Part shown: in pieces, positions 4,310-11,326 of the stretch | How positions within the stretch are numbered: the first letter of the stretch is position 1 | Layout of the letters: each line of letters opens with the position of its first letter | Source of the DNA: Burkholderiaceae bacterium | Lineage (GTDB): Bacteria; Pseudomonadota; Gammaproteobacteria; Burkholderiales; Burkholderiaceae_C | Assembly: GCA_030726195.1 (NCBI GenBank) | Contig: JANREF010000023.1 | Location: 1-11,326, forward strand | DNA: 11,326 nt | Reading direction: 5' to 3' | Made by a program: the position numbers and the translations under genes | The notes under the pieces: generated by a model | What the model was told of the DNA's origin: nothing | What the model saw: the letters and a program-made list of their open reading frames with translations, nothing else | Databases searched by the model: none

Positions 4310-6097
4310 TTACTTGGCCACCCAGCTGTCCTTGAGGCCCACGCTGCGGTTGAACACGGGTGCTTGTGCGGTGCTGTCCACGCGGTCTGCGGCAAAGTAG
4401 CCCAGGCGTTCAAACTGGTAGCTGCTGCCAGGGGCTGCGTTGGCCAGTGAGGGCTCCAACATGGCTTGTACGGTTTGCAAGCTGTCGGGGTTGAGTGCGG
4501 CGATGAAGTCGCGCCCACCCGCATCGGGCTGTGCATCTTTGAACAAACGTTCGTACAAGCGCACGGGTGCCTGCACCGCGTCGCTGGCCCCCACCCAGGT
4601 GATCACGCCTTTGACTTTGATGGCCGATGCGCCGGGTGTGCCGCTCTTGGTGTCGGGCACCAAGCGCGCGTTCACTTGCGCCAGTTCACCGAAGGCGTCG
4701 TAGGTGGCCCCTACACATTCCACGACATGGCCATACTTCAGGCGCACCTTGTTGCCGGGGAACAGGCGGAAGTAGCCTTTGGGTGGCTCTTGCTCGTAGT
4801 CGCTGCGCTCAATCCACAGGTCGGCGCCAAACATGAAGCTGCGCTCGCCGCGCTCGGGGTGGTGCGGGTGCACGGGCGCGGTGCAGGCGTCCAAGTGGCC
4901 TGCGCCCATGAGCTCGTCCCAGTTCTCTATGTGCAGCTTGATGGGGTCCAGCACAGCCATGGCACGGTCGGCGCTGGCATCCAGCGTGTCGCGCAGGCTG
5001 CCTTCGAGGGTGGCGTAGTCTATCCACGAGTCGGACTTGGACACGCCAATGCGGTCGGTGAACAAGCGCAGTGCTTGCGGCGTGTAGCCACGGCGGCGCA
5101 AGCCTACGATGGTGGGCATGCGGGGGTCGTCCCACCCTGATACGTGTTTGTCGGCCACAAGTTGGGCCAGCTTGCGTTTGCTGGTGACCACGTAGGTCAG
5201 GTTCAGGCGCGCAAACTCGTATTGCTTGGGTGGCGGGGTGTTGATGATGCCGCCAGCGCTCAGCTTGTCCATGAGCCAGTCGTAAAACGGGCGCTGGTCT
5301 TCAAACTCCAGCGTGCAAATGCTGTGTGTGATGTTTTCTAGTGCGTCCTCAATGGGGTGCGCAAATGTGTACATGGGGTAGATGCACCAGGCGTCTCCCG
5401 TGTGGTGGTGGGTGGCGTGACGAATGCGGTAAATGGCCGGGTCGCGCATGTTGATGTTGGGGCTGGCCATGTCAATTTTGGCGCGCAGCACAGCCGTGCC
5501 GTCTGGCAATGCGCCTACACGCATGTCGGCAAAGCGGGCCAGGTTTTCTGCCACGGTGCGGCTTCTGAATGGGCTGTTGACGCCGGGTGTGGAGAAGTCG
5601 CCGCGGTTTTTGCGCATGTCCTCGCTGCTTTGCTCGTCCACATAAGCCAAGCCTTGCTCAATGAGGTACACGGCTGCGCCATGCATGGTGTCGAAGTAGT
5701 CACTGGCTTGAAAGCGGTGGCTGCCTCCAAACGCCTGCCAGTCAAAGCCCAGCCACTGCACGGCGTCTTCAATGGCGTTGACGAAGGTTTGGTCTTCTTT
5801 TTCGGGGTTGGTGTCGTCAAAGCGCAAGTGGCACACGCCCTTGTAATCTTGCGCCAAGCCAAAGTTCAGGCAAATGCTTTTGGCGTGGCCAATGTGCAAG
5901 TAGCCGTTGGGCTCTGGCGGAAAGCGCGTGCGAATACGTGCAGGGTCGGGCTGTCCGGCAAGGTGCTGTGCAGCGGTGCCCGGCTGGCCCGCCCAGCGTC
6001 TGGTGGCGTAGGTGCCTTTGGCCAAATCCGCTTCAATGATTTGGCGCAAAAAATGACTGGGCTTGGCTTGGGTATCGTTTGAGTTGCTGTCGGTCAC
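4310..6097 (-). CDS. glnS: Glutamine--tRNA ligase (GlnRS)
   Basis: Charges tRNA-Gln with glutamine in an ATP-dependent cytosolic reaction. With the chosen start it has 595 residues, against about 554 in E. coli. The class I signature lies in FPPEPNGYLHIGHAKS, with HIGH at 68-71. The KMSKS-equivalent is VTSKR at 304-308, where E. coli GlnRS has VMSKR; the following DKHVSGWDDPRMPT segment is typical. The C-terminal third (about 340-595) is the anticodon-binding beta-barrel region. The start is uncertain. I chose GTG at 6097 because the preceding codons encode an Arg/Ala-rich stretch unlike the family, and the next upstream ATG (6175) lies above a possible -10 box. No clear Shine-Dalgarno precedes either. 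The gene is followed by rluA after 25 bp. Confidence 0.95.
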   Translation of the reverse strand: MTDSNSNDTQAKPSHFLRQIIEADLAKGTYATRRWAGQPGTAAQHLAGQPDPARIRTRFPPEPNGYLHIGHAKSICLNFGLAQDYKGVCHLRFDDTNPEKEDQTFVNAIEDAVQWLGFDWQAFGGSHRFQASDYFDTMHGAAVYLIEQGLAYVDEQSSEDMRKNRGDFSTPGVNSPFRSRTVAENLARFADMRVGALPDGTAVLRAKIDMASPNINMRDPAIYRIRHATHHHTGDAWCIYPMYTFAHPIEDALENITHSICTLEFEDQRPFYDWLMDKLSAGGIINTPPPKQYEFARLNLTYVVTSKRKLAQLVADKHVSGWDDPRMPTIVGLRRRGYTPQALRLFTDRIGVSKSDSWIDYATLEGSLRDTLDASADRAMAVLDPIKLHIENWDELMGAGHLDACTAPVHPHHPERGERSFMFGADLWIERSDYEQEPPKGYFRLFPGNKVRLKYGHVVECVGATYDAFGELAQVNARLVPDTKSGTPGASAIKVKGVITWVGASDAVQAPVRLYERLFKDAQPDAGGRDFIAALNPDSLQTVQAMLEPSLANAAPGSSYQFERLGYFAADRVDSTAQAPVFNRSVGLKDSWVAK

Positions 6098-6147
6098 AGT
6101 GGGCTGCAGTTCAGAGTGTGTTGGGGCGCGGTGGGCGCAATGCCGTG

Positions 6148-6153
6148 ATTTTA
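6148..6153 (-). promoter_or_regulatory. Possible -10 box for glnS
   Basis: Minus-strand TAAAAT matches the TATAAT consensus in five of six positions, about 50 bases before the GTG start. No matching -35 box was found at 16-18 bp, so the call is weak. If real it supports the GTG start over the upstream ATG. Confidence 0.2.
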
Positions 6154-6240
6154 TGCGGTCTGCACGCGCGGCCATCCGCGCTGACGCCAGCACGCCCACT
6201 TTCAGCCGGGCTGGACCACCCCGCTGTGTTGGCTGGCAGC

Positions 6241-6660
6241 CTAGGAGCCCAGCAGCTGTCCCCACAACAACTGGCCTAAATAGCGGTTGGGCAGCAGTGT
6301 AAACACGCCGGCGGTTACGCAAGCGCCCAAATAAGTCATGGTCATGGCGCGTTTGTGCCCTTTTATTTGTCCAGTCAGCATAAAGTACAGACCGCTGGCC
6401 ATACCTGCAAAGGTGACAGGCACCAGCAGATGAATCACGCTGAAGCCGGCGAACAACTGCGGTGCTGTGCCGCCTTTAATGAACAAGGCCGAGGTGGCAG
6501 CCCCTGCCATCACGGTCAGCCAAGCGTAGCCGCAGGCTCTGTGCAGTCGAACACGCTGTACGAAACCTGCACGCGCCCAAATAGCAAATGGCCCGATTAC
6601 TACAGCGAGTAAGGCGAAGGTGATGTGGATGGCCACAATAGTGTTGGGCGGCTGGGTCAT
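6241..6660 (-). CDS. DUF2306 family four-helix membrane protein
   Basis: A 139-residue inner-membrane protein with four predicted helices at about 6-28, 43-62, 73-95 and 105-123. The pattern fits DUF2306: a helix-1 His (12), an HR pair after the first loop (His40-Arg41), a helix-3 His (77), a HKRAM turn (102-106), and the ending AGVFTLLPNRYLGQLL. The spaced histidines resemble a heme or metal-binding arrangement, but no function is established for the family and none is assigned. The stop is TAG at 6243-6241 and the ATG at 6660 has no clear Shine-Dalgarno. It is divergent from uppP (142 bp between starts) and 143 bp upstream of glnS on the same strand; no terminator with a T run is seen between them, so read-through is possible. 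Confidence 0.8.
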   Translation of the reverse strand: MTQPPNTIVAIHITFALLAVVIGPFAIWARAGFVQRVRLHRACGYAWLTVMAGAATSALFIKGGTAPQLFAGFSVIHLLVPVTFAGMASGLYFMLTGQIKGHKRAMTMTYLGACVTAGVFTLLPNRYLGQLLWGQLLGS

Positions 6661-6776
6661 CAGGTGTTCGTAAAAAAATATGGTGGCCCGTGCCTTGCGA
6701 GTGGTGAGTCAATGGGTTACCTATCTCGCTGTATGGTATGCGTGGACGGTAGAATCAGTCACTACTTTGTATAGCC

Positions 6777-6789
6777 AGCTCGATGAGCT
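6777..6789. repeat. Small dyad upstream of uppP
   Basis: AGCTC (6777-6781) and GAGCT (6785-6789) form a perfect inverted repeat with a 3-base spacer, 13 bases before the uppP ATG and just ahead of its weak AGAAG ribosome site. It could be an operator half-site pair or a small RNA hairpin; chance is also likely for a 5-bp arm. Confidence 0.2.
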
Positions 6790-6802
6790 AGATAGAAGAC
6801 AC

Positions 6803-7633
6803 ATGACTATAGATTATTTGTTACTGGTCAAAGCCGTTGTCATGGGCTTGGTTGAGGGCATCACCGAGTTTTTGCCTATATCGTCTACCGGCCATTTGAT
6901 CGTGACGGGCTCGCTCATTGGGTTTCACGACGACAAGGCCAAGGTGTTTGACATTGCCATCCAGACCGGCGCGATCTTTGCTGTGATCTTGGTGTACTGG
7001 CAGCGCATTTGGACGACGGTGCGCGATTTGCCGACGCAGGCGCAAGCGCAGCATTTCACACGCAACGTACTGATTGCGTTTTTTCCAGCGGTGATTTTGG
7101 GCTTGGCTTTTGGCAAAGCGATCAAAGAGCATTTGTTCAATGCCAACGTGGTGGCCCTGGCGCTCATTGTGGGTGGTGCCATTATTTGGTGGGCTGAGAA
7201 GCGCCAAAAGACCACGGTCCGCGTGCAGACTGTGGATGAAATGACCGCCATGGATGCACTCAAGGTGGGCCTTATTCAGTGCCTGGCCATGATTCCCGGC
7301 ACCAGCCGCAGCGGTGCAACCATCATTGGCGGCATGCTCATTGGCCTGAGCCGACGCGCGGCGACAGACTTTTCCTTTTACTTGGCCATTCCCACTTTGA
7401 TTGGCGCGGGCGTGTACAGCTTGTACAAAGAGCGGGCCTTGCTGGCTTGGAGTGATGTGCCTATGTTCACCGTGGGCACGGTGGTGGCGTTCTTCAGTGC
7501 GCTGTGGTGTATTCGCTGGTTGTTGCGCTACATTTCCACGCACAGTTTTATGCCGTTTGCGTGGTACCGCGTGGCGTTTGGTTTTTTGATTTTGGCGTCC
7601 TCTGCAACCGGCTGGATTGAGTGGGCGGCTTGA
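6803..7633 (+). CDS. uppP: Undecaprenyl-diphosphate phosphatase (UppP/BacA)
   Basis: A 276-residue integral membrane enzyme, close to the 273 of E. coli UppP. It dephosphorylates undecaprenyl diphosphate to regenerate the lipid carrier for peptidoglycan and other envelope polymers, and its over-expression is known to give bacitracin resistance. The two family signatures are present: [14 protein letters not shown] (18-31, with Glu18, Glu22, Ser27 and His31) and PGTSRSG (165-171, with the key Arg169). Several hydrophobic helices span the rest. The start at 6803 gives the typical [19 protein letters not shown] beginning; the longer in-frame upstream sequence is not conserved-looking. A weak AGAAG precedes it. 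The gene is divergent from the DUF2306 gene and is followed after 85 bp by an MFS gene on the same strand. Confidence 0.96.
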   Translation: MTIDYLLLVKAVVMGLVEGITEFLPISSTGHLIVTGSLIGFHDDKAKVFDIAIQTGAIFAVILVYWQRIWTTVRDLPTQAQAQHFTRNVLIAFFPAVILGLAFGKAIKEHLFNANVVALALIVGGAIIWWAEKRQKTTVRVQTVDEMTAMDALKVGLIQCLAMIPGTSRSGATIIGGMLIGLSRRAATDFSFYLAIPTLIGAGVYSLYKERALLAWSDVPMFTVGTVVAFFSALWCIRWLLRYISTHSFMPFAWYRVAFGFLILASSATGWIEWAA

Positions 7634-7718
7634 TGTGCCCGCAGCGCCTGGCAGGCTTGTCAGCGCGGTTTATTGCTAGTTTGGCACGGTCGCAAAGGCC
7701 ATCACGACTAGGCACAGC

Positions 7719-8999
7719 ATGCGCGATTTGAAAGGCCATTTGGTCGCGATTTTGAGCGGTGTGGCGATGTTGATTGTGGGCATCAGCCTGCTGTTTTCGG
7801 TGGTGGGTTTGCGCGCGGGAATAGCCGATTTTTCCACCGTGGTCACGGGCCTGATCACGTCGGCTTACTTTGCGGGTTATGTGGTGGGCGTGTACTTTGC
7901 CCCGGCGCTCATCAGCCGTGTGGGCCACATCCGTGCCTTTGCGGCCATGGCCAGCATGGCCTCCACCATGCCCATCTTGCACGCCTTGTGGGTAGACCCT
8001 TGGTTTTGGGGTTTGTTGCGCTTGGTCACTGGCATGTGTTTGGTGGGCTTGTACATCGTGATTGAGAGTTGGCTCAACACCTTGGCGCCCACGCACCAGC
8101 GGGGTCGGGTGTTTTCGATTTACTTGTTTGTGTCTTTCATGGCCTTGGCGTTGGGCCAGTGGCTGATTTTGGTGGGCGACTCGATTGGCTTTGTGCCCTT
8201 TGCCATGGTGTCGGTGCTGCTGTCGTTTGCGCTGCTGCCTATCACCTTGGCACCGGTGACGCAACCAGACGCGGTGGAGGCCCCCAAGCTGAGCATCCGC
8301 AGTTTGTGGCAAGCCACACCACTGGGTGTGAGTGGCGCATTTGCATCAGGCCTCATCAGCAGCGCCTTCTTTGGTCTTGGCGCTGTGTTTGCGCAGCGCA
8401 TTGGCTTTGACAGCACGGGTGTGGCGTCGTTCATGGCCGCCACCATTGTGGGTGGTGCGTTGTTCCAGTGGCCAGTTGGGCATTTTTCTGACCGCATCGA
8501 TAGGCGCGTGGTGCTGTTGGTGGCCTTGGTCAGTGCCGTGGTGTTGGGCGTGGTGGGCTATGGCTTGGCACTGTCTTGGACGTGGGCCTTGGTGCCGTTG
8601 GCGGTCTTGCTCGGTGGTGTGTTGTTCACCGTGTATGGCCTCAGTGTTGCGCATGCCAACGACATGGTGGAGGTGTCGCGCACCTTGGAAATCACGGGCG
8701 GCCTGTTGTTGGTGCACGGCATTGGCGCGGCCATTGGACCCACCTTGGCGGGGGTGCTGATGGATGCGGCAGGCCCGGGCAGCTTGATGCTGTACTTCGT
8801 GGCGGTGTGTGCGGTGTTGGCCGCCTACACGGTGGTGCGTATTCGTGCCGTGGCACCGGTGGCACCCGAGAACAAGGTGGACTACGTGATCATGGGCAGC
8901 GGCATTGAGACCACCTTGCAGCTGGACCCGCGCACGCCAGACCCATCGATACCGGGCTACACAGACTCGGGCACACCTGCCGCACCGGCCGCGACTTAG
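7719..8999 (+). CDS. MFS transporter, YcaD-like
   Basis: A 426-residue major facilitator protein with about twelve hydrophobic helices spread over residues 8-376 and a hydrophilic C-terminal tail (about 380-426) that probably lies in the cytoplasm. The segments ESWLNTLAPTHQRGR (116-130), LGQWLILVGD and ALFQWPVGHFSDRIDRR (247-263) resemble the E. coli YcaD group, whose substrate is not established, so none is assigned here. The loop 2-3 (SRVGHIR, 66-72) and loop 8-9 (GHFSDRIDRR) segments correspond to the paired MFS signature positions. ATG 7719 is the first start and fits the family N-terminus; only a weak AGG lies upstream. The gene follows uppP by 85 bp without an evident terminator, so co-transcription is possible, and its 3' end converges on the hydrolase gene with a 44-bp gap. 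Confidence 0.88.
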   Translation: MRDLKGHLVAILSGVAMLIVGISLLFSVVGLRAGIADFSTVVTGLITSAYFAGYVVGVYFAPALISRVGHIRAFAAMASMASTMPILHALWVDPWFWGLLRLVTGMCLVGLYIVIESWLNTLAPTHQRGRVFSIYLFVSFMALALGQWLILVGDSIGFVPFAMVSVLLSFALLPITLAPVTQPDAVEAPKLSIRSLWQATPLGVSGAFASGLISSAFFGLGAVFAQRIGFDSTGVASFMAATIVGGALFQWPVGHFSDRIDRRVVLLVALVSAVVLGVVGYGLALSWTWALVPLAVLLGGVLFTVYGLSVAHANDMVEVSRTLEITGGLLLVHGIGAAIGPTLAGVLMDAAGPGSLMLYFVAVCAVLAAYTVVRIRAVAPVAPENKVDYVIMGSGIETTLQLDPRTPDPSIPGYTDSGTPAAPAAT

Positions 9000-9043
9000 C
9001 ACCCGGCTGCGCGTTGCTTGGGCGATGGCTGCGTGGGTATGCG

Positions 9044-9922
9044 CTAAGCGCTGCCTGTTGCCATGGCTTCCATGGCTTGTAGGGCCAACACCGACGCAGT
9101 GGCGGTTTCTTTGGGCGACTCCATGGGGAACAAGTGGCTGCCCGCAATGTGCTGCCAGCGCCCGGGCGCGTCTGTGCCCACCAGGCGGCGCGACAAGCCC
9201 TCGCCGACGTGGTGCATTTCCACCGACTCTGTGCCTGCAATGAACGACATGGGGCATTGCAGCGGATGGCGACGCAGCATGGCGTCAACGTTGTGTGGCA
9301 AGGTGTTGTAAATCTGGGTTTCGACGTCGCGGTCAAAGCGCAGCACACAGTGGGTGTTACCGCTGTCGTCCACAACGTCTTCAAAGCCGTGCTCCATGTA
9401 GTCGGCCAGTGCGAGTGGATCCCACCGCTTGAACACGCGCTTCTTGCCCAAGTGCGCCAGCGCATCTGCCCGGCTGGGCCAGGTGTTGCGCCGCTTGCTG
9501 CTGATGCGCCCGGGTGAGACCGCACCAATGAGCTGTGTGATCTTGGAGGCGGCCAAGGCTTTGGCTTTCCAGCCTGTGAGTACGGGCGAGTCGAGCAACA
9601 GCAAACCTTTGACACGTTGCCCACCCAACACGGGGTGTTTGGCTGCGCACAGCAGGCTCACAATGCCGCCCAGCGAGTGGCCTACCAGCCAAGCGTCTTG
9701 GCCAGCGCTTTGCATTTCTTGGCTGGCAAAGTCGTGCAGCTGCTGGACCAAGTGCGGCCAGTTGCTGGTGACTGCGTAGCGCGGCTCATGGCCAAAGCGG
9801 TCTATGGCCTTGATGTGGTAGCCGCGCGCGCGCATGCTCTTGAAGAACTGGCTGTAGGTGCCGCCCGGGAAGCTGTTGCCGTGCGAAAAAATAATCAACG
9901 GCGTGGCCGGTGCGGTGCTCAT
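9044..9922 (-). CDS. Alpha/beta hydrolase family protein
   Basis: A 292-residue soluble protein with the alpha/beta hydrolase pattern. The oxyanion-hole motif is in IIFSHGNSFPGG (10-21), the nucleophile elbow is GHSLGG with Ser83, and the likely catalytic histidine is His263 in GSHLFPMESP. The acid is not certain; residues near 228-235 after the sixth strand are candidates. No signal peptide is seen. The region around 134-175 forms a basic cap-like insert. Substrate cannot be told: esterases, lipases and acyl-transfer enzymes share this pattern. The ATG lies 3 bases after the anbu stop, and AGAGAAGAAC inside the end of anbu can serve as ribosome site, so the two are very probably co-translated. 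The 3' end converges on the MFS gene; a short GCGC-TAA-GCGC dyad lies there, without a T run. Confidence 0.85.
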   Translation of the reverse strand: MSTAPATPLIIFSHGNSFPGGTYSQFFKSMRARGYHIKAIDRFGHEPRYAVTSNWPHLVQQLHDFASQEMQSAGQDAWLVGHSLGGIVSLLCAAKHPVLGGQRVKGLLLLDSPVLTGWKAKALAASKITQLIGAVSPGRISSKRRNTWPSRADALAHLGKKRVFKRWDPLALADYMEHGFEDVVDDSGNTHCVLRFDRDVETQIYNTLPHNVDAMLRRHPLQCPMSFIAGTESVEMHHVGEGLSRRLVGTDAPGRWQHIAGSHLFPMESPKETATASVLALQAMEAMATGSA

Positions 9923-9925
9923 GGC

Positions 9926-10756
9926 TTAGATGTTCTTCTCTGCAGGCGTGGTGATTTTTTTGAGCGCCATGCTGGCGTTGCGGGTGCTGCGCAGTGGGTT
10001 GTCTTCGCTGGGTTGGCGGCTCCAGTCGGGCTGCTCCAAGTTGTCGAAGGCGGCGCGCAAGCTGTCGCCCCAGCTGTTGCGCAGCATTTGAAAGTAGGGG
10101 TTGTGCTCGTCTATGCACAAAATGCTTTGGCTTTGCAGGTCGCCTGCTTTGTAAATGACCATGTCCAGCGGCAAGCCCACCGATAGGTTGGATTTGAGCG
10201 TGGAGTCCATAGACACCAACACACACTTGGCCGCATCGGCAAGCGAGGTGTGTTGTGTGATGACGCGGTCGAGCACAGGCTTGCCGTACTTGGATTCGCC
10301 AATTTGGAAAAACGGTGTTTCTTTGGTGGCCTCAATGAAGTTGCCCGCCGAGTACACCTGAAACAAGCGCATGGCCTCACCCTTGATTTGCCCACCAATG
10401 ACCATGGACACGTTGAAGTCCACGCCGTTGGCTTTGAGCGCCTCGCCGTCGCGTTGGAAGATGTAGCGAATGGCGTCGCCCAGCACCCGCGCCACGTCGA
10501 ACATGGAGGTGGCATTCCAAATGGTCAAGGGTGGCTCGCCGGCCTTGTCTTGGATCTCGTGCGTTTGCAAAATTTCGCGCACCGATTGCGACACGCTCAG
10601 ATTGCCCGCAGACAGCAAGGTGATGAAGCGGTCGTTTGCCAGCTCGTACACCATGGCTTTGCGGAAGGTGGAGATTTGGTCAAGACCCGCGTTGGTGCGT
10701 GAGTCAGAGAGAAAAACCAAACCCGCATCGAGTTTGACGGCAACGCAATAAGTCAT
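9926..10756 (-). CDS. anbu: Anbu, proteasome-type peptidase (HslV-like ancestral beta subunit)
   Basis: A 276-residue Ntn-hydrolase of the Anbu group, a bacterial relative of HslV and proteasome beta subunits. It begins MTYCVAVKLD, so Thr2 would become the N-terminal nucleophile after Met removal. The SDSRTNAG segment (17-24), Arg32-Lys33 in STFRKAM, SAGN (49-52), YSAGNFIEAT (135-144) and SMDSTLKSNLSVGLPLD (182-198) are characteristic. Residues about 246-276 form a polar C-terminal extension beyond the usual family end after the PDW motif. Purified homologues form rings or lock-washer assemblies whose substrates remain unclear, so the physiological role is open. In many proteobacteria the gene sits with transglutaminase-like, alpha-E and ATP-grasp genes; none is present in this window. 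Here it is 102 bp downstream of mutS and 3 bp upstream of an alpha/beta hydrolase gene. Confidence 0.92.
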   Translation of the reverse strand: MTYCVAVKLDAGLVFLSDSRTNAGLDQISTFRKAMVYELANDRFITLLSAGNLSVSQSVREILQTHEIQDKAGEPPLTIWNATSMFDVARVLGDAIRYIFQRDGEALKANGVDFNVSMVIGGQIKGEAMRLFQVYSAGNFIEATKETPFFQIGESKYGKPVLDRVITQHTSLADAAKCVLVSMDSTLKSNLSVGLPLDMVIYKAGDLQSQSILCIDEHNPYFQMLRNSWGDSLRAAFDNLEQPDWSRQPSEDNPLRSTRNASMALKKITTPAEKNI

Positions 10757-10858
10757 GTGAGGTCAGCAAAAAATGAAGTCAGAACAGTAGAAAAGCAGAC
10801 AGAGCGCCCAGCGGTGTACTTGGCAACTGCGGGTCGGCAGATGGGGTGGTGCAGGCGT

Positions 10859-11326
10859 TTAGGCATCGCGTTGGCCCAGGGCCTTGAGGTTGTAGATCAA
10901 GTCTAGGGCCTCGCGCGCCGACAAAGCGTCTGGGTCAATCTCGGCCAGGGCACGCTCCAGCGCGCTGGGCTCAGCCTTGGGGGCGGGCGGGGGCTCGGCA
11001 AACAAGTCCACCTGCGGGCGGCTGGATTGGTCTATGGCCTCAAGGTTGGCCAAGCTTTGTTTGGCTTGCTGCACCACCGCATGGGGCACACCAGCCAAGC
11101 GCGCAACTTGCACGCCAAAACTTTGGCTGGCAGGGCCTGGCTCGATGTGGTGCAAAAACGCAATGCCCGCTTTACCAGACTCGACGGCGCTCACGTGCAT
11201 GTTGAGCGCTTGGTGATGGGAGGCGGGCAGTTGGGTGAGCTCGAAATAATGCGTGGCAAACAGGCTCATGGACTTGCACTTGTTGTGCAAATACGTGGCA
11301 ATGGCGCTGGCCAGTGCCAAGCCGTC
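10859..11326 (-). CDS. mutS: DNA mismatch repair protein MutS (partial, C-terminal end)
   Basis: The gene runs in from the right edge on the minus strand; the last 155 residues are visible. The visible part begins in the ATPase domain ([13 protein letters not shown]) and includes [11 protein letters not shown], typical of MutS near the end of the nucleotide-binding site, followed by [31 protein letters not shown] in broken, degenerate family form, a variable Pro/Ala linker, and the C-terminal multimerisation segment around [20 protein letters not shown]. MutS recognises mismatches and starts methyl-independent or MutL-dependent repair depending on lineage. The Walker A and mismatch-binding domains lie outside the window. 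The stop is 102 bp before anbu on the same strand, and no clear terminator lies between them. Confidence 0.95.
   Translation of the reverse strand, partial: DGLALASAIATYLHNKCKSMSLFATHYFELTQLPASHHQALNMHVSAVESGKAGIAFLHHIEPGPASQSFGVQVARLAGVPHAVVQQAKQSLANLEAIDQSSRPQVDLFAEPPPAPKAEPSALERALAEIDPDALSAREALDLIYNLKALGQRDA

Noticed and set aside
1965..6082. Many long plus-strand frames opposite thiolase, rluA and glnS
   Set aside because: They mirror the codon structure of strong minus-strand genes with GC-rich third positions and show no motifs of their own.
6098..6322. Long N-terminal extension of GlnRS with ATG starts at 6175 or 6322
   Set aside because: The extra residues are Arg/Ala-rich and unlike GlnRS, overlap the DUF2306 gene at the far end, and lie upstream of a possible -10 box. 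GTG at 6097 fits better, though it is not proven.
9000..9060. Possible bidirectional terminator between the MFS and hydrolase genes
   Set aside because: Only a 4-bp GCGC stem around TAA is visible, without a T run on either strand, so an intrinsic terminator cannot be supported.

Overview
The window looks like an ordinary, fairly GC-rich chromosomal stretch from a betaproteobacterium, most likely order Burkholderiales and probably family Comamonadaceae. I base this on recognisable protein similarity (a BktB-type beta-ketothiolase, a long betaproteobacterial GlnRS, an Anbu proteasome-like protein, MutS) and on codon use. The genus cannot be fixed from the sequence alone.

Layout from left to right: the 5' part of a DUF2189 membrane protein gene (minus strand, cut by the left edge); a gene-free stretch with small hairpins that ends in a three-repeat CRISPR mini-array of type I-E character with no cas genes in the window; a 2OG-Fe(II) dioxygenase gene (PF10014 type, plus); a convergent beta-ketothiolase gene (minus); a second gene-free stretch with two short tandem repeat blocks; rluA, glnS and a DUF2306 membrane protein gene (all minus); uppP and a YcaD-like MFS transporter gene (both plus); then an alpha/beta hydrolase gene, anbu and the 3' end of mutS (all minus).

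Functionally this is mostly housekeeping: RNA modification (RluA), tRNA charging (GlnRS), recycling of the cell-wall lipid carrier (UppP), mismatch repair (MutS) and acyl-CoA metabolism (thiolase). The clearest likely operons are glnS-rluA (25 bp gap) and anbu-hydrolase (3 bp gap).

The unusual part is the repeat structure. Between the convergent dioxygenase and thiolase genes lie two 12-bp tandem arrays, each in codon phase with its own neighbouring gene, meeting at a shared TTAA. The dioxygenase side encodes a tetrapeptide-repeat tail that seems to have been cut short by a one-base insertion. The thiolase side repeats that gene's last three codons plus stop, giving five in-frame stops 12 bp apart. 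RluA carries a His/Thr/Ser-rich insertion in its catalytic domain, and anbu lacks its usual partner genes nearby. I found no clearly new multi-gene system. The CRISPR remnant and the codon-phased repeats are the best leads.
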